DNA from: Mycolicibacterium diernhoferi
Lineage (GTDB): Bacteria; Actinomycetota; Actinomycetes; Mycobacteriales; Mycobacteriaceae
Assembly: GCF_019456655.1 (NCBI RefSeq)
Contig: NZ_CP080332.1
Coordinates: forward strand, 2,728,001 to 2,792,000
Reading direction: 5' to 3'
Length of the DNA stretch: 64,000 bases
This document shows, piece after piece, positions 26,021 to 36,676 of this stretch. A model generated the notes under the pieces. The model saw nothing but the letters and a program-made list of their open reading frames with translations. It was not told where the DNA came from and ran no database searches. Positions within the stretch are counted from its first letter, which is position 1. Each line of letters opens with the position of its first letter. Position numbers and translations under genes: made by a program.

Positions 26021-27358
26021 GTGGCAGACAGTCTGTTCGATATGCCCGGCGACACCCCGCCCGGCGACGCCCTGCCCGCGGCCGCCAGTCCGCTGGCCGT
26101 CCGGATGCGCCCGGCGAACCTCGACGACGTCGTGGGCCAGCAGCATCTGCTCAAACCGGGATCGCCGCTGCGCCGCCTCGTCGAGGGGTCCGGCGCGGCC
26201 AGCGTCATCCTCTACGGTCCGCCGGGCACCGGTAAGACCACGCTCGCGTCGCTGATCTCCGGGGCGACCGGCCGGCGGTTCGAGGCGTTGTCCGCGCTCA
26301 GCGCCGGGGTCAAAGAGGTGCGCGCCGTCATCGAGGAGGCCCGGCGCGCCGCCATCCGCGGACAGCAGACCGTGCTGTTCATCGACGAGGTGCACCGGTT
26401 CTCCAAGACTCAGCAGGACGCCCTGCTGGCGGCGGTGGAGAACCGGGTGGTGCTGCTGGTTGCGGCCACCACCGAGAATCCGTCCTTCTCGGTGGTCGCG
26501 CCGCTGCTCAGCCGGTCGCTGATCCTGCAGCTGCAACCGCTGGGGCCCGACGAGGTGCGCACCGTCCTGGTGCGTGCGGCCACCGATGTGCGCGGGCTGG
26601 GCGGCAAGGTGCCCATCGCCGAGGATGCACTCGATCTGCTGGTCAAGCTGTCCGCCGGCGATGCCCGCCGCGCTCTCACCGCGCTCGAGGTGGCCGCCGA
26701 AACGGCCGGCGGCGCGGGCGGCACCGTCACCGTCGAGGTGGTGGAGCAGTCGCTGGACCAGGCCGCCGTCCGCTATGACCGCGACGGTGATCAGCACTAC
26801 GACGTGGTGAGCGCGTTCATCAAGTCGGTGCGCGGGTCGGACGTGGACGCCGCGCTGCACTACCTGTCCCGGATGCTGTCCGCGGGGGAGGACCCGCGGT
26901 TCATCGCACGCCGGCTGATGATCCTGGCCAGCGAGGACATCGGGATGGCGGATCCGACGGCGCTGCCGACCGCGGTCGCCGCCGCGCAGACGGTGCAGTT
27001 GATCGGCATGCCGGAGGCTCAGCTGACGCTGGCGCACGCGACGGTGCACCTGGCGACGGCACCGAAGTCCAACGCGGTGACCACCGCGCTGGGCGCCGCC
27101 ATGGGCGACATCCGGGCCGGCAAGGCCGGGCTGGTGCCGCCGCATCTGCGCGACGGGCACTACGCAGGCGCCCAGAAACTGGGCAATGCGGTGGGCTACA
27201 AGTACGCCCACGACGCGCCGGGTGGTGTTGCGTCCCAACAGTATCCACCCGACGAGCTGGTCGGGGTGGACTACTACCACCCGACCGGATACGGCGCCGA
27301 GCGGGAGATTTCCACCCGGCTGGAGAAACTGCGCGCGATCGTCCGCCGCAAGCGGTAG
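26021..27358 (+). CDS. rarA: RarA/MgsA-family AAA+ ATPase (replication-associated)
   Basis: The 445-residue AAA+ protein has [15 protein letters not shown] (about 30-44), Walker A GPPGTGKT (66-73), Walker [11 protein letters not shown] (D122, E123), sensor 1 [11 protein letters not shown], an arginine finger region LLSRS, and the RarA C-terminal tetramerisation part ([25 protein letters not shown]). The family acts at stalled replication forks and gaps, with ties to clamp-loader ATPases. The start is GTG 26021. It matches Rv2559c in the same chromosomal area. Confidence 0.93.
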   Translation: MADSLFDMPGDTPPGDALPAAASPLAVRMRPANLDDVVGQQHLLKPGSPLRRLVEGSGAASVILYGPPGTGKTTLASLISGATGRRFEALSALSAGVKEVRAVIEEARRAAIRGQQTVLFIDEVHRFSKTQQDALLAAVENRVVLLVAATTENPSFSVVAPLLSRSLILQLQPLGPDEVRTVLVRAATDVRGLGGKVPIAEDALDLLVKLSAGDARRALTALEVAAETAGGAGGTVTVEVVEQSLDQAAVRYDRDGDQHYDVVSAFIKSVRGSDVDAALHYLSRMLSAGEDPRFIARRLMILASEDIGMADPTALPTAVAAAQTVQLIGMPEAQLTLAHATVHLATAPKSNAVTTALGAAMGDIRAGKAGLVPPHLRDGHYAGAQKLGNAVGYKYAHDAPGGVASQQYPPDELVGVDYYHPTGYGAEREISTRLEKLRAIVRRKR

Positions 27359-27362
27359 CCCG

Positions 27363-27983
27363 TCAGACCAGCTCGGGCACCCGCAGGTGGGCGATGACGA
27401 GTTCGAACTCTCCCTCGTCCACCTCGGAGGCTCCGGCGCTGCGCATCGAATCGGCCTTCAGCGCGGTCATCCGGTCCCGGCTGCTCTCCAGGGCGTCCCG
27501 GCTGTGGAACGAGGCGCAGGCCACACCGCGCCCGGTTCTGCGATCCACCAGCAGGCTGGCGCTGCAGAACCCGGGCAGGTGCTCCATCTGCGGCAGCACC
27601 GACCCGCGGAAGTATTCGATGCCCGCGTCCATCAGGTCCTGTGGCAGCGTCACCCAGGTCGCCCGGACGCACGCGCCCGGGTCCGAGCTGTGCTCGCGGT
27701 GCAGGGCCGCGATGTCCCAGTGTTCGGCGGTCGACGTCCCGCCGAGGATCTCCGCGGCCCGGTCCCGCAGTCTCGTCGCCGCATCGGCGCTGTCGAGCAT
27801 CGCCTCCTCGGAGTCCCAGGACGTCGTCGAGATGCACCGGCCCGAGGCCCGGTCGACCATCGCGGACAGGCCGACCCAACCCGGCATCTCGTGCAGTGCC
27901 GGCATGACCACATCGCGTATGTGGGTGATCCCGGCGTCGATGGATTCGGGCCGCGCCATCACCGTGGTAGAGCGTGCGAACAC
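27363..27983 (-). CDS. tandem ABM-like (dimeric alpha/beta barrel) protein (Rv2557/Rv2558-like)
   Basis: The 206-residue protein is an internal duplication. The first half has [29 protein letters not shown] and SWDSEEAM; the second has [29 protein letters not shown] and SFHSRDAL. Each half fits a dimeric alpha/beta barrel domain like those of antibiotic-biosynthesis monooxygenases. The GTG at 27983 follows a strong AAGGGGGTG ribosome binding site. Rv2557 and Rv2558, reported as starvation-responsive, are the likely relatives. Catalytic activity is not evident. Confidence 0.7.
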   Translation of the reverse strand: MFARSTTVMARPESIDAGITHIRDVVMPALHEMPGWVGLSAMVDRASGRCISTTSWDSEEAMLDSADAATRLRDRAAEILGGTSTAEHWDIAALHREHSSDPGACVRATWVTLPQDLMDAGIEYFRGSVLPQMEHLPGFCSASLLVDRRTGRGVACASFHSRDALESSRDRMTALKADSMRSAGASEVDEGEFELVIAHLRVPELV

Positions 27984-28076
27984 GATCCACCCCCTTTACA
28001 AACGGGGCAGCGCCCCGGCGGCGCCACCGGTCGAGTTCAACTGTCCTCCGTTCTCCAGCCTCGTAGGCTGGAAACG

Positions 28077-28478
28077 ATGAACACCGAAGTACTCGATGTG
28101 GACACCGCGCGCCGCCGGGTCGTCGACCTCACCCCGGCGGTGCGTGACTTCTGCGCCCGGCGGGGGGACGGACTCTGCAATGTCTTCGTCCCGCACGCCA
28201 CCGCGGGCCTGGCGGTCATCGAGACCGGCGCGGGATCCGATGAGGACCTGCTCGACGCGCTGGAGCGGCTGCTGCCGCGTGACGACAGGTACCGGCACGC
28301 GCACGGTTCGCCCGGTCACGGCGCCGATCATGTGCTGCCCGGTTTGGTGTCACCGTCGGTCACCGTGCCGGTCGGTGACGGGCAGCCGCTACTGGGAACC
28401 TGGCAGAGCATCGTGCTGGTGGATCTCAACAGGGACAACCCGCGTCGTTCGGTGCGGCTGAGCTTCCTGTCGGGCTGA
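28077..28478 (+). CDS. YjbQ/UPF0047 family protein (Rv2556c-like)
   Basis: This 133-residue protein is of the secondary thiamine-phosphate synthase (YjbQ) family: NVFVPHATAGLAVIETG (about 35-51), HGADHVLPGLVSPSVTVPV (about 81-99), and LGTWQSIVLVDLNRDNPRR near the end. The family is a trimer with a conserved His/Glu site; some members show weak thiamine-phosphate synthase activity. It is divergent from the ABM-like gene and 70 bases ahead of alaS, the same order as in M. tuberculosis. Confidence 0.88.
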   Translation: MNTEVLDVDTARRRVVDLTPAVRDFCARRGDGLCNVFVPHATAGLAVIETGAGSDEDLLDALERLLPRDDRYRHAHGSPGHGADHVLPGLVSPSVTVPVGDGQPLLGTWQSIVLVDLNRDNPRRSVRLSFLSG

Positions 28479-28548
28479 CGGTTCGGGCTGGTCGGCGACC
28501 GGTACTGTGGTGCGGTCGAAGTTCGCAGGTTAACCGAAGGAACAGCAC

Positions 28549-31239
28549 GTGCAGACACACGAGATCAGGAAACGCTTCCTCGATCATTTCGTGAAAGCGG
28601 GACATACCGAGGTGCCCAGCGCATCGGTGGTTCTCGACGACCCCAACCTGCTGTTCGTGAATGCCGGCATGGTGCAGTTCGTGCCGTATTTCCTCGGCGC
28701 CCGGACCCCGCCGTACGACACCGCCACCAGCGTGCAGAAGTGCATCCGCACTCCTGACATCGAAGAGGTGGGCATCACCACCCGGCACAACACCTTCTTC
28801 CAGATGGCCGGCAACTTCAGCTTCGGCAACTACTTCAAGAAGGGCGCCATCGAACTGGCGTGGACCCTGCTGACCAATCCGGTCTCCGAGGGCGGCTACG
28901 GGTTCGACCCGGAGCGGCTGTGGGCCACCGTCTATCTCGACGACGACGAGGCCATCGAGCTGTGGCAGGAGGTCGCCGGGTTGCCGCCCGAGCGCATCCA
29001 GCGCCGCGGCATGGCCGACAACTACTGGTCGATGGGCATTCCCGGGCCGTGCGGGCCGTGCTCGGAGATCTATTACGACCGCGGTCCCGACTACGGCGTC
29101 GACGGTGGGCCGGCGGCCAACGAGGACCGCTACATCGAGATCTGGAATCTCGTGTTCATGCAGAACGAGCGCGGCGAGGGCACCTCGAAGGACGACTTCG
29201 AGATTCTCGGGCCGCTGCCGCGTAAGAACATCGACACCGGCATGGGTGTCGAGCGCATCGCGTGCCTGCTGCAGGGTGTGGACAACGTCTACGAGACCGA
29301 CCTGGTGCGCCCCGTCATCGACCTGGTCGCCGGGATCGCCCCGCGCGGCTACGGGCAGGGCAATCACACCGACGATGTGCGCTACCGCATCATCGGCGAC
29401 CACAGCCGCACCGCGGCCATCATCATCGGCGACGGAGTCACCCCCGGTAACGAGGGCCGTGGCTACGTGCTGCGCCGGCTGCTGCGCCGCATCATCCGGG
29501 CGGCCCGGTTGCTCGGGGTGGAGCGCCCGATCATGGCCGACCTGATGGCCACCGTGCGCGACGAGATGGGGCAGTCCTACCCGGAACTGGTGGCCGACTT
29601 CGACCGGATCAACCGGATCGCGGTGGCCGAGGAGACGGCGTTCAACCGGACGCTGGCGTCGGGGTCCAAGCTGTTCGACGACGCGGCCGAGGCGACGCGT
29701 GCCGCCGGCAAATCGACGCTGTCGGGCACGGACGCGTTCACCCTGCACGACACCTACGGATTCCCGATCGACCTCACCCTGGAGATGGCGGCCGAGGCCG
29801 GTCTGACCGTCGACGAGGAGGGCTTCCGCGGCCTGATGGCCGAGCAGCGCCGGCGTGCCAAGGCCGACGCGGCCGCCCGCAAGCAGGCGCACGCCGACCT
29901 GTCGGCCTACCGCGAACTCGTCGACAGCGGGCCCACCGAGTTCACCGGGTTCGACGAATTGAGCTCGCAGGCAAGCATTCTCGGCATCTTCGTCGATGGC
30001 AAGCGGGTCCCGGTGGTGTCCCACGAGGCCGCCAAGGGCCAGCAGGTCGAACTGATCCTGGACCGCACGCCGTTCTACGCCGAATCCGGCGGCCAGATCG
30101 CCGACGAGGGCGCCATCTCCGGCACCGGTTCGTCCGAGACCGCCAAGGCTGCCGTCACCGACGTGCAGAAGATCGCGAAAACCCTGTGGGCACACCGTAT
30201 CTCGGTGGAGTCCGGGGAGTTCGTCGAAGGCGACACCGTCATCGCCGAGGTCGACCCGAAGTGGCGCCACGGCGCGACCCAGGGCCATTCCGGCACGCAC
30301 ATGGTGCACGCCGCGCTGCGGGAGGTGCTCGGCCCCAACGCCGTGCAGGCGGGCTCGCTGAACCGGCCCGGCTACCTGCGGTTCGACTTCAACTGGCAGG
30401 GCTCGTTGTCCGACGAACAACGAGCGCGGATCGAGGCCGTCGCCAACGAGGCGGTGCAGGCCGATTTCGCGGTGAACACCTTCAACACGGGCCTCGAGCA
30501 GGCCAAGGCGATGGGCGCGATGGCGCTGTTCGGCGAGAACTACCCCGACGAGGTCCGGGTGGTCGAGATCGGCGGGCCGTTCTCCCTGGAACTCTGCGGC
30601 GGCACGCACGTGCGCAGCTCCGCCCAGATCGGTCCGGTCACCGTGCTCGGCGAATCCTCGGTCGGCTCGGGTGTGCGCCGCGTGGAGGCCTTCGTCGGGC
30701 TGGAATCGTTCCGGCACCTGTCCAAGGAACGCGCGCTGATGGCCGGTCTGGCCTCGTCGTTGAAGGTGCCCTCCGAAGAGGTCCCGGCCCGGGTGGCCAA
30801 CCTGGTGGAACGGCTGAAGGCCGCCGAGAAGGAGCTCGACCGGGTCCGGCTGGCGACCGCCCGCGCCGCGGCAGCAAATGCCGCTGCCGGAGCGGAAGTT
30901 GTCGGTAAGGTGCGTCTCGTGGCTCAGCGTATGGCCGGAGGAATCTCCGGAGGGGATCTGCGCAGCCTCGTCGGCGACATCAAGGGCAAGCTGGGTTCGG
31001 ACCCGGCGGTCGTCGCGCTGATCAGTGAGGGCGAGGATGACGCCGTGCCGTTCGTGGTGGCGGTCAACCCGGCCGCGCAGGATCTCGGTCTGAGCGCCAA
31101 CGACCTGGTGAAGACGTTGGGGGCGGCCGTCAACGGCCGCGGGGGTGGCAAGGCCGATCTGGCCCAGGGGTCCGGTAAGGGGGCGGCGGGTATCGACGCG
31201 GCATTGGCCGCGCTGCACGCAGAGATCGCCCGGAGCTAG
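28549..31239 (+). CDS. alaS: alanyl-tRNA synthetase
   Basis: The 896-residue class II synthetase has the catalytic core at about 1-240 ([20 protein letters not shown]), the tRNA-recognition domain, the editing domain with zinc-site HSGTH (H580, H584) and CGGTH (C683, H687), and a C-terminal DHHA1-like domain ([13 protein letters not shown]). All editing ligands are present. It starts at GTG 28549 after AACCGAAGGAA. It is followed after 3 bases by ruvX, then mltG and aroE, a standard mycobacterial operon. Confidence 0.97.
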   Translation: MQTHEIRKRFLDHFVKAGHTEVPSASVVLDDPNLLFVNAGMVQFVPYFLGARTPPYDTATSVQKCIRTPDIEEVGITTRHNTFFQMAGNFSFGNYFKKGAIELAWTLLTNPVSEGGYGFDPERLWATVYLDDDEAIELWQEVAGLPPERIQRRGMADNYWSMGIPGPCGPCSEIYYDRGPDYGVDGGPAANEDRYIEIWNLVFMQNERGEGTSKDDFEILGPLPRKNIDTGMGVERIACLLQGVDNVYETDLVRPVIDLVAGIAPRGYGQGNHTDDVRYRIIGDHSRTAAIIIGDGVTPGNEGRGYVLRRLLRRIIRAARLLGVERPIMADLMATVRDEMGQSYPELVADFDRINRIAVAEETAFNRTLASGSKLFDDAAEATRAAGKSTLSGTDAFTLHDTYGFPIDLTLEMAAEAGLTVDEEGFRGLMAEQRRRAKADAAARKQAHADLSAYRELVDSGPTEFTGFDELSSQASILGIFVDGKRVPVVSHEAAKGQQVELILDRTPFYAESGGQIADEGAISGTGSSETAKAAVTDVQKIAKTLWAHRISVESGEFVEGDTVIAEVDPKWRHGATQGHSGTHMVHAALREVLGPNAVQAGSLNRPGYLRFDFNWQGSLSDEQRARIEAVANEAVQADFAVNTFNTGLEQAKAMGAMALFGENYPDEVRVVEIGGPFSLELCGGTHVRSSAQIGPVTVLGESSVGSGVRRVEAFVGLESFRHLSKERALMAGLASSLKVPSEEVPARVANLVERLKAAEKELDRVRLATARAAAANAAAGAEVVGKVRLVAQRMAGGISGGDLRSLVGDIKGKLGSDPAVVALISEGEDDAVPFVVAVNPAAQDLGLSANDLVKTLGAAVNGRGGGKADLAQGSGKGAAGIDAALAALHAEIARS

Positions 31240-31242
31240 CCG

Positions 31243-31737
31243 GTGGCTGACGATGCCGATCGCCGGCCGGACCGGCCCGGTCCAGATGATCCGGGACGGG
31301 GACGCAGGCTCGGTATCGACGTCGGCACCGTCCGGATCGGGGTCGCCGCCAGCGACCCCGATGGGATTCTGGCCACCCCGCTGGAGACCGTGCAGCGGGA
31401 CAAGACGGGACGTCACCTGCGCAAGTTGGTGAAGCTCGTCGAGGAGAACGAAGCGGTCGAGGTCGTCGTCGGCCTGCCGCGCACGTTGGCGAACCGTTCG
31501 GGTTCGTCAGCTCAGGACGCCGTCGAACTGGCCGATGCTCTGTCGGCCCGGATCGCACCGACACCGGTGCGGCTGGCCGACGAACGTCTGACCACGGTGA
31601 CCGCGCAGCGGTCGTTGCGGGAAGCGGGGGTACGCGCCAAGAACCAGCGGGCCATGGTCGATCAGGTTGCGGCAGTGGGGATTCTGCAGAACTGGTTGGA
31701 CCAGCGCCGGTCCGCATTAAGGGATGTTGATGAGTGA
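31243..31737 (+). CDS. ruvX: Holliday-junction resolvase-like / pre-16S rRNA nuclease (YqgF family)
   Basis: The 164-residue RNase H-fold protein has [15 protein letters not shown] (catalytic Asp, about 25-39), [14 protein letters not shown] and the closing [11 protein letters not shown] motif, giving the acidic site of the YqgF family. Family members process the 5' end of 16S rRNA in E. coli and act on branched DNA in vitro; both names are in use. Its end overlaps the start of mltG. Confidence 0.92.
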   Translation: MADDADRRPDRPGPDDPGRGRRLGIDVGTVRIGVAASDPDGILATPLETVQRDKTGRHLRKLVKLVEENEAVEVVVGLPRTLANRSGSSAQDAVELADALSARIAPTPVRLADERLTTVTAQRSLREAGVRAKNQRAMVDQVAAVGILQNWLDQRRSALRDVDE

Positions 31738-32974
31738 TCACTGGAATCCCGAGCGCAGCGAACCGCTGGCGGTCGGGCCCCCACGCCGTCGACTGAGCCG
31801 CACCGCCCGGGCGCAGGAGCGTCGAAACGCCCGCCGTCGGCGGGTGTTGTCGATAGTGGCCTTGGCGGCGCTGGTCGTGGTGGTGATCGGGGCGGTGTTC
31901 GTCGGCTCCAAGCTGTGGCACGGGCTGTTCGGCGGCACCAGCGACTTCGCCGGTGACGGCGTCGCCGATGTCGTCATCGAGGTGCACAACGGGGACTCGA
32001 CCACGGCGATCGGGCAGACGCTGGCCGAACAGAACGTGGTGTCCTCCTCGAAGGCCTTCGTGGAGGCCGCGGCCAGCAACCCGGCCATCGCCGCGATCCA
32101 GCCCGGCTTCTACAAGCTGCGCACCGAGATCCCGGCGTCGAGTGCGGTGGAGAAGCTGGCCGACCCGCAGAGCCGGGTCGGCCAGATGGTCATCCCGGAG
32201 GGCCGCCAGCTCGATGACGTCGCCGACGTCAAGACCAACGCGGTGACCAAGGGCATCCTGTCGCTGATCTCGGACGCCTCCTGCGTCGACCTCGACGGCG
32301 ACCGCGCCTGCGTATCGGCCGATGAGTTGAGAGAGGCCGCCGGTAACGCGAACCTCACGGCGCTGTCGGTGCCGGCGTGGGCCAGCGCACCGGTGACCGC
32401 GATGGGCAATGATCACCGGCGGCTGGAAGGCCTCATCGCGCCGGGCAGCTGGAACGTCGACCCGTCCGGTTCGGCCGAGCAGATCCTGAGCTCGCTGATC
32501 GGCGCCAGCACCGCTCTCTATGAGGCCAACGGGCTGCTCGGGGCGGCCGCGACGGCCGAGCTGACCCCCTACGAGATCCTCATCGTCGCATCGCTGGTTC
32601 AGCGCGAGTCGATGCCGCAGGACTTCTCGAAGGTGGCCCGGGTGATCTTCAACCGGCTCGACGTGGGCCAGAAACTCGAGTTCGATTCGACGGTGAACTT
32701 CTCGCTGGACCGCACCGAGGTGGCCACCACCGACGCCGACCGGGCGCGGGTCACCCCGTGGAACACCTATGCCTCACCGGGACTGCCGAAGACACCGATC
32801 TGCTCATCCGGCAAGCCCGCGCTGACCGCCGCGGAGAATCCGGAGCCGGGGGACTGGCTGTACTTCGTCACCATCGACCTACAGGGCACCACCCTGTTCA
32901 CCCGCGATTACGACCAGCACCTCGCGAGCATCGAACTGGCCCGGAAAAACGGTGTCCTCGACAGCGCGCGATGA
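31730..32974 (+). CDS. mltG: endolytic peptidoglycan transglycosylase MltG
   Basis: The protein of about 414 residues has a basic cytoplasmic N-terminus, one membrane helix (about 43-63), a LysM-like beta domain ([11 protein letters not shown]) and the YceG catalytic domain. The essential Glu is E293 in [24 protein letters not shown], followed by STVNFSL and [20 protein letters not shown]. It cuts nascent glycan strands at the membrane. I chose the ATG at 31730, 7 bases after AAGGG; an ATG at 31724 is in frame. It overlaps both ruvX and aroE. Confidence 0.94.
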   Translation: MSDHWNPERSEPLAVGPPRRRLSRTARAQERRNARRRRVLSIVALAALVVVVIGAVFVGSKLWHGLFGGTSDFAGDGVADVVIEVHNGDSTTAIGQTLAEQNVVSSSKAFVEAAASNPAIAAIQPGFYKLRTEIPASSAVEKLADPQSRVGQMVIPEGRQLDDVADVKTNAVTKGILSLISDASCVDLDGDRACVSADELREAAGNANLTALSVPAWASAPVTAMGNDHRRLEGLIAPGSWNVDPSGSAEQILSSLIGASTALYEANGLLGAAATAELTPYEILIVASLVQRESMPQDFSKVARVIFNRLDVGQKLEFDSTVNFSLDRTEVATTDADRARVTPWNTYASPGLPKTPICSSGKPALTAAENPEPGDWLYFVTIDLQGTTLFTRDYDQHLASIELARKNGVLDSAR

Positions 32975-33770
32975 CCAGGGCATCCGGCGTGCCGCCGTGC
33001 TGGGATCGCCGATCTCGCACTCCCGCTCGCCGGACATCCACCTGGCCGCCTACCGGGCGTTGGGCCTGACGTCGTGGACCTATGACCGCATCGAGTGCAG
33101 CGCCGAACAACTACCCGGGTTGGTCGCCGGCCTCGGACCGGAATGGGTCGGGCTCTCGGTCACCAAACCGGGCAAGTTCGCGGCGCTGGCGGTGGCCACC
33201 GAGCGCACCGACCGGGCGGCACTGGTCGGCTCCGCGAACACCCTGGTGCACACCGAGAACGGTTGGCGCGCCGACAACACCGATATCGACGGTGTGATCG
33301 GCGCCCTGGCCGACGAGGTCACCGCGCCCGTCCGGGGCGCGGTCCTCGGTTCCGGGGGCACCGCGCCGGCGGCGGTGGCGGCATTGGCTTCGCTCGGGGT
33401 CAAAGACCTCGCGGTGCTCGCGCGCAACAAGGACAAGGCCGCGCCGCTGCTGGCCATCGGCGGCGCCCTCGGGGTGCAGATCCGGTGGGTCGAACTCGGC
33501 ACGCCGGTGCCCGGTCTGGACGTCGCGGTCAACACGCTGCCCGCCGACATCGCCGGCGGGTACGCCCCCACCATCGACGGGGTTTCGGTGCTGCTCGACG
33601 CGATCTACGACCCATGGCCCACACCGCTGGCCGCCGCGGTGCGCGCCGGTGGCGGACGGGTCGTCAGTGGGTTGCAGATGCTGCTGCACCAGGCGGTCGC
33701 CCAGGTGGAGCAGTTCACCGGGCTGGCGGCGCCAAAAGAGGTGATGAGAGCGGCACTGAGGCGGTCCTAG
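32952..33770 (+). CDS. aroE: shikimate dehydrogenase
   Basis: This 272-residue enzyme reduces 3-dehydroshikimate to shikimate. Visible are the substrate-binding LGSPISHSRSPDIH (18-30), the catalytic Lys in SVTKPGKF (K75), DNTDIDG with D111, the nucleotide loop GSGGTAPAA (about 133-141) and NTLP. The GTG at 32952 overlaps mltG by 23 bases; no better in-frame start is seen. It is the first aro gene of the window; aroC-aroK-aroB lie 7 kb further on, separated by the LacI region. Confidence 0.93.
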   Translation: MSSTARDDQGIRRAAVLGSPISHSRSPDIHLAAYRALGLTSWTYDRIECSAEQLPGLVAGLGPEWVGLSVTKPGKFAALAVATERTDRAALVGSANTLVHTENGWRADNTDIDGVIGALADEVTAPVRGAVLGSGGTAPAAVAALASLGVKDLAVLARNKDKAAPLLAIGGALGVQIRWVELGTPVPGLDVAVNTLPADIAGGYAPTIDGVSVLLDAIYDPWPTPLAAAVRAGGGRVVSGLQMLLHQAVAQVEQFTGLAAPKEVMRAALRRS

Positions 33771-33779
33771 CCTGGAATC

Positions 33780-34205
33780 GTGGGCGTGCTGGCGGTCGGT
33801 CTCTGGCTGGCCGCGCTGACCGGGTACGACATCGCCCGGCGGCGCCTGCCGAACCTGCTGACCGTGCCGGGCGCGGTGCTGATCCTGGGCTGGGCGGTGG
33901 CCAGCGGGCGCGGGTGGCCGGCGTTGTGCGGGGCGGTGGCGCTGTTCGGGGCGTACCTGCTCATTCATCTCGTGTCGCCCGCCGACCTGGGGGCCGGCGA
34001 TGTGAAGCTGGCCCTCGGCCTCGGCGCGCTCACCGGGGCTTTCGGAATCGACGTGTGGACGCTGGCGGCGCTCGGCGCACCGCTGCTGACGGCGGTGTGG
34101 GCCCTGGCCGCTCGGGTGTGCGGGCGGCGCGGCCCGGTGCCGCACGGCCCGGCGATGTGCGCGGCCAGCGCCGCGGCCGTCGCGCTGGTGCTGGTTCAGC
34201 CGTGA
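33780..34205 (+). CDS. prepilin peptidase (A24 family, membrane aspartyl protease; Rv2551c-like)
   Basis: This short 141-residue A24 protease has the two catalytic Asp in GYDIARRRLPN (about D17) and GAGDVKLALG (about D74) and roughly four membrane helices. It lacks the N-terminal methylase domain of full-length PilD, as usual in mycobacteria. It starts at GTG 33780, 9 bases after aroE, and overlaps the convergent glycerate kinase by 10 bases. No pilin gene lies near, so its substrate is elsewhere. Confidence 0.85.
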   Translation: MGVLAVGLWLAALTGYDIARRRLPNLLTVPGAVLILGWAVASGRGWPALCGAVALFGAYLLIHLVSPADLGAGDVKLALGLGALTGAFGIDVWTLAALGAPLLTAVWALAARVCGRRGPVPHGPAMCAASAAAVALVLVQP

Positions 34206-35368
34206 TGGGCCGCAGGCGCCAAACGGTCGGATGCGATGGCAGCGCCGATCCGGCGCAGCAGGGTGCGGGCGTTGCGCATGCTGGACGTCTCGTCGGGTTC
34301 CAGTGCGGCCAGGGTGTAGACGCCGTCGAGTCCGGCCGCCTGCACTTCGGACGCGCCCACCGTGCAGCGTCCGGCGACCGCCAGCACCGGAACACCGTGG
34401 GCGCGTGCCGCTCTGGCCACCCCGATCGGGCCCTTGCCGCGCAATGACTGCCCGTCCAGGGATCCCTCGCCGACCAGCACCAGCGCGGCCCCCTCGACCA
34501 CCTCGGCGAAGCCACCGACGGCGAGCAGCAGGTCGATCCCGGAAGTGAGCCGGGCGCCCAGCACCGCGGCCAGGGCGAAGGCCAGCCCGCCGGCGGCGCC
34601 GACACCCGGGTGGTCGCGCAGATCGCGTCCGGTGTGGCGGGCGACGATATCGGCCCATCGGCCCAGTGCGGCGTCCAGGGCTCGGGCGGTGGCCGGGTCC
34701 GCGCCCTTCTGCGGTCCGTAGACCGACGCCGCCCCGGACGGGCCGGTGAGCGGGTTGTCGACATCGCAGGCGACGACGAGATCGGCGCCGCGCAATCGAG
34801 GGTCGAGCCGGTCGAGGTCCACGGCGTGCGCGTGGGCCAGATCGTCCCCGCTGGGATAGAGCGGGTCGCCGTGCACGTCGAGCAGGCGGGCGCCCAGGCC
34901 GACCAGCAGGCCCGCCCCGCCGTCGGTGGTGGCGCTGCCACCGACGCCGAGCACGATCCGCCGGGCGCCGCGGTCGAGGGCGTCCCGCAACAAGGCGCCG
35001 ACTCCGAGGGTGCAGGCGGTGCGCGCCGTCGTCGAGGTGGGCCCGCCGGGACCCAGCAGGGCCAGCCCGTTGGCCGCCGCCGCCTCGATGACCGCGGTGC
35101 TGCCGTGCAGGGCATAGGTGGCGGTCACCGGCCGCTGCAGCGGTCCCGGGACGGTGCAGTGCACCGGGGTGAAGCCGCGGCCGATCATCATGTCCACCGT
35201 GCCCTCGCCGCCGTCGGCGATGGGGAACTCGACGATCCGGCGCGAGGTGACCTCCCGCAGCCCGGCGGCCAGCGCCGCCGCGACGTCCGCCGCGGTGGCC
35301 GAACCTTTGAATTTGTCCGGCGCCACCACGATGTGGCCGCCAGATCCGTTGTCTTCCATGGGCTTCAC
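34196..35368 (-). CDS. glycerate kinase (GarK/GlxK family), LacI-regulated
   Basis: The protein of about 390 residues has HIVVAPDKFKGSATAADVA (N-terminus), PIADGGEGTVDMM, VLGVGGSATTDGGAGLL, LTGPSGAASVYGPQKGA and GEGSLDGQSLRGKGP, the full glycerate-kinase (PF02595) signature. It phosphorylates glycerate into central carbon metabolism. No ribosome binding site precedes the ATG at 35359. A promoter with -35 TTGCTT (35404-35399) and -10 TACCGT (35380-35375) would start RNA at about the GTG at 35368, so I take that leaderless start. The -35 lies inside a LacI-type operator shared with the neighbouring catabolic genes. Confidence 0.9.
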   Translation of the reverse strand: MKPMEDNGSGGHIVVAPDKFKGSATAADVAAALAAGLREVTSRRIVEFPIADGGEGTVDMMIGRGFTPVHCTVPGPLQRPVTATYALHGSTAVIEAAAANGLALLGPGGPTSTTARTACTLGVGALLRDALDRGARRIVLGVGGSATTDGGAGLLVGLGARLLDVHGDPLYPSGDDLAHAHAVDLDRLDPRLRGADLVVACDVDNPLTGPSGAASVYGPQKGADPATARALDAALGRWADIVARHTGRDLRDHPGVGAAGGLAFALAAVLGARLTSGIDLLLAVGGFAEVVEGAALVLVGEGSLDGQSLRGKGPIGVARAARAHGVPVLAVAGRCTVGASEVQAAGLDGVYTLAALEPDETSSMRNARTLLRRIGAAIASDRLAPAAHHG

Positions 35369-35397
35369 GGTGTGACGGTAGGAGCCGGACAAAACGG

Positions 35398-35411
35398 TAA
35401 GCAACGTTAAG
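35398..35411 (-). promoter_or_regulatory. LacI-type operator 1 overlapping the glycerate kinase -35
   Basis: TAAGCAACGTTAAG here is the exact reverse complement of 14 bases at 35456-35469 and shares 12 bases with 40847-40858. The core AACGTT has the central CG step typical of LacI-family operators. On the minus strand it contains TTGCTT, followed after 18 bases by TACCGT. A repressor bound here would block RNA polymerase. Confidence 0.65.
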
Positions 35412-35455
35412 CCGCCGGGAAGCTGCCGGCGGGCGACCGGTAACGTGAGACCGCA

Positions 35456-35469
35456 CTTAACGTTGCTTA
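35456..35469 (+). promoter_or_regulatory. LacI-type operator 2 overlapping the lacI promoter -35
   Basis: CTTAACGTTGCTTA is the inverted copy of operator 1, 58 bases away. It contains TTGCTT (35463-35468), followed after 17 bases by TGTAAT (35486-35491), a plausible promoter for the LacI gene at 35545. This suggests autoregulation, and possibly looping between operators 1 and 2. Confidence 0.65.
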
Positions 35470-35544
35470 ACGCAGGGTCCGAAGCTGTAATGGGGACCAC
35501 AGTGGTTCCGCATGCCCGATAGCCGACCTTCGAGAGGAGGGGCG

Positions 35545-36603
35545 ATGAACGACATCGCCGTACCGGCCGCCCCTGCCAAGACGGTGTCGGCGGCCGCGGT
35601 CGCGCGTGCCTGCGGCGTCTCGAAGGCGACCGTCAGTTATGTGATGAACGGTCAGGGTGGGGTGTCGGCGGAGACCCGCAGGCGGGTCATCAAGACCGCC
35701 AGTGAACTCGGCTACCGGCCCGCCGCCGGTCCCCGTCGCGATCCGCTGCTGACCCGCGTGGTCGGCCTGATCCTGCCCAACATCGGCAACCCGATGTACA
35801 CCGGCTGGGCCGAACGCATCATCTCGATCACCCGGGAGCAGGGCTTCGACGTCTTCGTGGCCACCACCGACGACGATCCCGACACGCTGGCCCAGGTGGC
35901 GGGCACCCTGGCCGCCCGCAATGTCGACGGGGTGATCATCGCGGCCCTGATGCGCGAGGACCTGCGCGCGCTGCGAGTGTTGCGGCAGAAGCGGATTCCG
36001 TTCGTCTGCCTGTCCCGCAGCGCCGACCAGTTGCACGGGGATTTCGTCGGCATCGACTTCGACGCGGCGGCCACCCTGCTGATGGAGCACGTCCTGTCGC
36101 ACGGCTACCGCGACATCGCCACGGTGATCGGCCCGCGCTTCTCGACCGCCTCGTTGGTCCGCGAAGAAGCCTTCGTGCGCACCGCGGCGGCCGCCGGGGT
36201 GGCCGTCCGGGGCGCCCGCAAGATCAGCACCCGCCTGGACAGCGCCGGCGGCCGGGCGGCCGCCAAATCCCTGCTGAGCAGCGCCAAGCCGCCGCGGGCA
36301 GTGGTGTGCGGGTCGGACGAGATCGCCATCGGGATCATGGAACACGCGATGTCCGTCGGCCTGCGGATCCCCGAAGACCTCGCGGTGGTCGGCGGTGACG
36401 GGTTGCCGCACAGCCGATCCGCGCTGATCAACCTGACCACCGTGATCCAGCCGATCAACGTGATGGCGGAGCGGTCCTTCGAGCTGCTGCTCGACCAGAT
36501 CACCGCGCCCCGCAGCACCTATCACCACGTGATCTGCGAACACCGTCTGCACATCGGACGGACCTGCGGCTGCCCGCCGGTCCGCCAGGACAGCACCGAG
36601 TAA
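35545..36603 (+). CDS. LacI family transcriptional regulator of the lactonase/BKACE/glycerate kinase set
   Basis: The 352-residue protein has an N-terminal LacI helix-turn-helix (about 14-60; SAAAVARACGVSKATVSYVMNG and RVIKTASELGYRPAAG) and a periplasmic-binding-protein-like sugar-binding domain (VVGLILPNIGNPMYTGWAERI, DGVIIAAL, DLAVVGGDGLPHSRSALINLTTVIQP). The ATG at 35545 is 5 bases after GAGAGGAGGGG; an in-frame ATG at 35512 is unlikely. Matching operators sit before glycerate kinase, before itself and before the lactonase-MFS operon. The effector is probably a sugar acid or a pathway intermediate. Confidence 0.92.
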   Translation: MNDIAVPAAPAKTVSAAAVARACGVSKATVSYVMNGQGGVSAETRRRVIKTASELGYRPAAGPRRDPLLTRVVGLILPNIGNPMYTGWAERIISITREQGFDVFVATTDDDPDTLAQVAGTLAARNVDGVIIAALMREDLRALRVLRQKRIPFVCLSRSADQLHGDFVGIDFDAAATLLMEHVLSHGYRDIATVIGPRFSTASLVREEAFVRTAAAAGVAVRGARKISTRLDSAGGRAAAKSLLSSAKPPRAVVCGSDEIAIGIMEHAMSVGLRIPEDLAVVGGDGLPHSRSALINLTTVIQPINVMAERSFELLLDQITAPRSTYHHVICEHRLHIGRTCGCPPVRQDSTE

Positions 36604-36625
36604 CACCACCCATCACCGCATGACG

Positions 36626-36644
36626 CATGGCCGACCCGGCCATG
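36626..36644. promoter_or_regulatory. 7-bp inverted repeat between lacI and the SDR gene
   Basis: CATGGCC-gaccc-GGCCATG is a perfect 7-bp-arm inverted repeat in the 73-base gap between the LacI stop and the SDR start. It may be a weak terminator or attenuator that lowers expression of the catabolic genes relative to lacI, or an operator of another regulator. No T-run follows. Confidence 0.4.
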
Positions 36645-36676
36645 GGTCTATTCACCCTGCGCATAAGGAGAATGAA

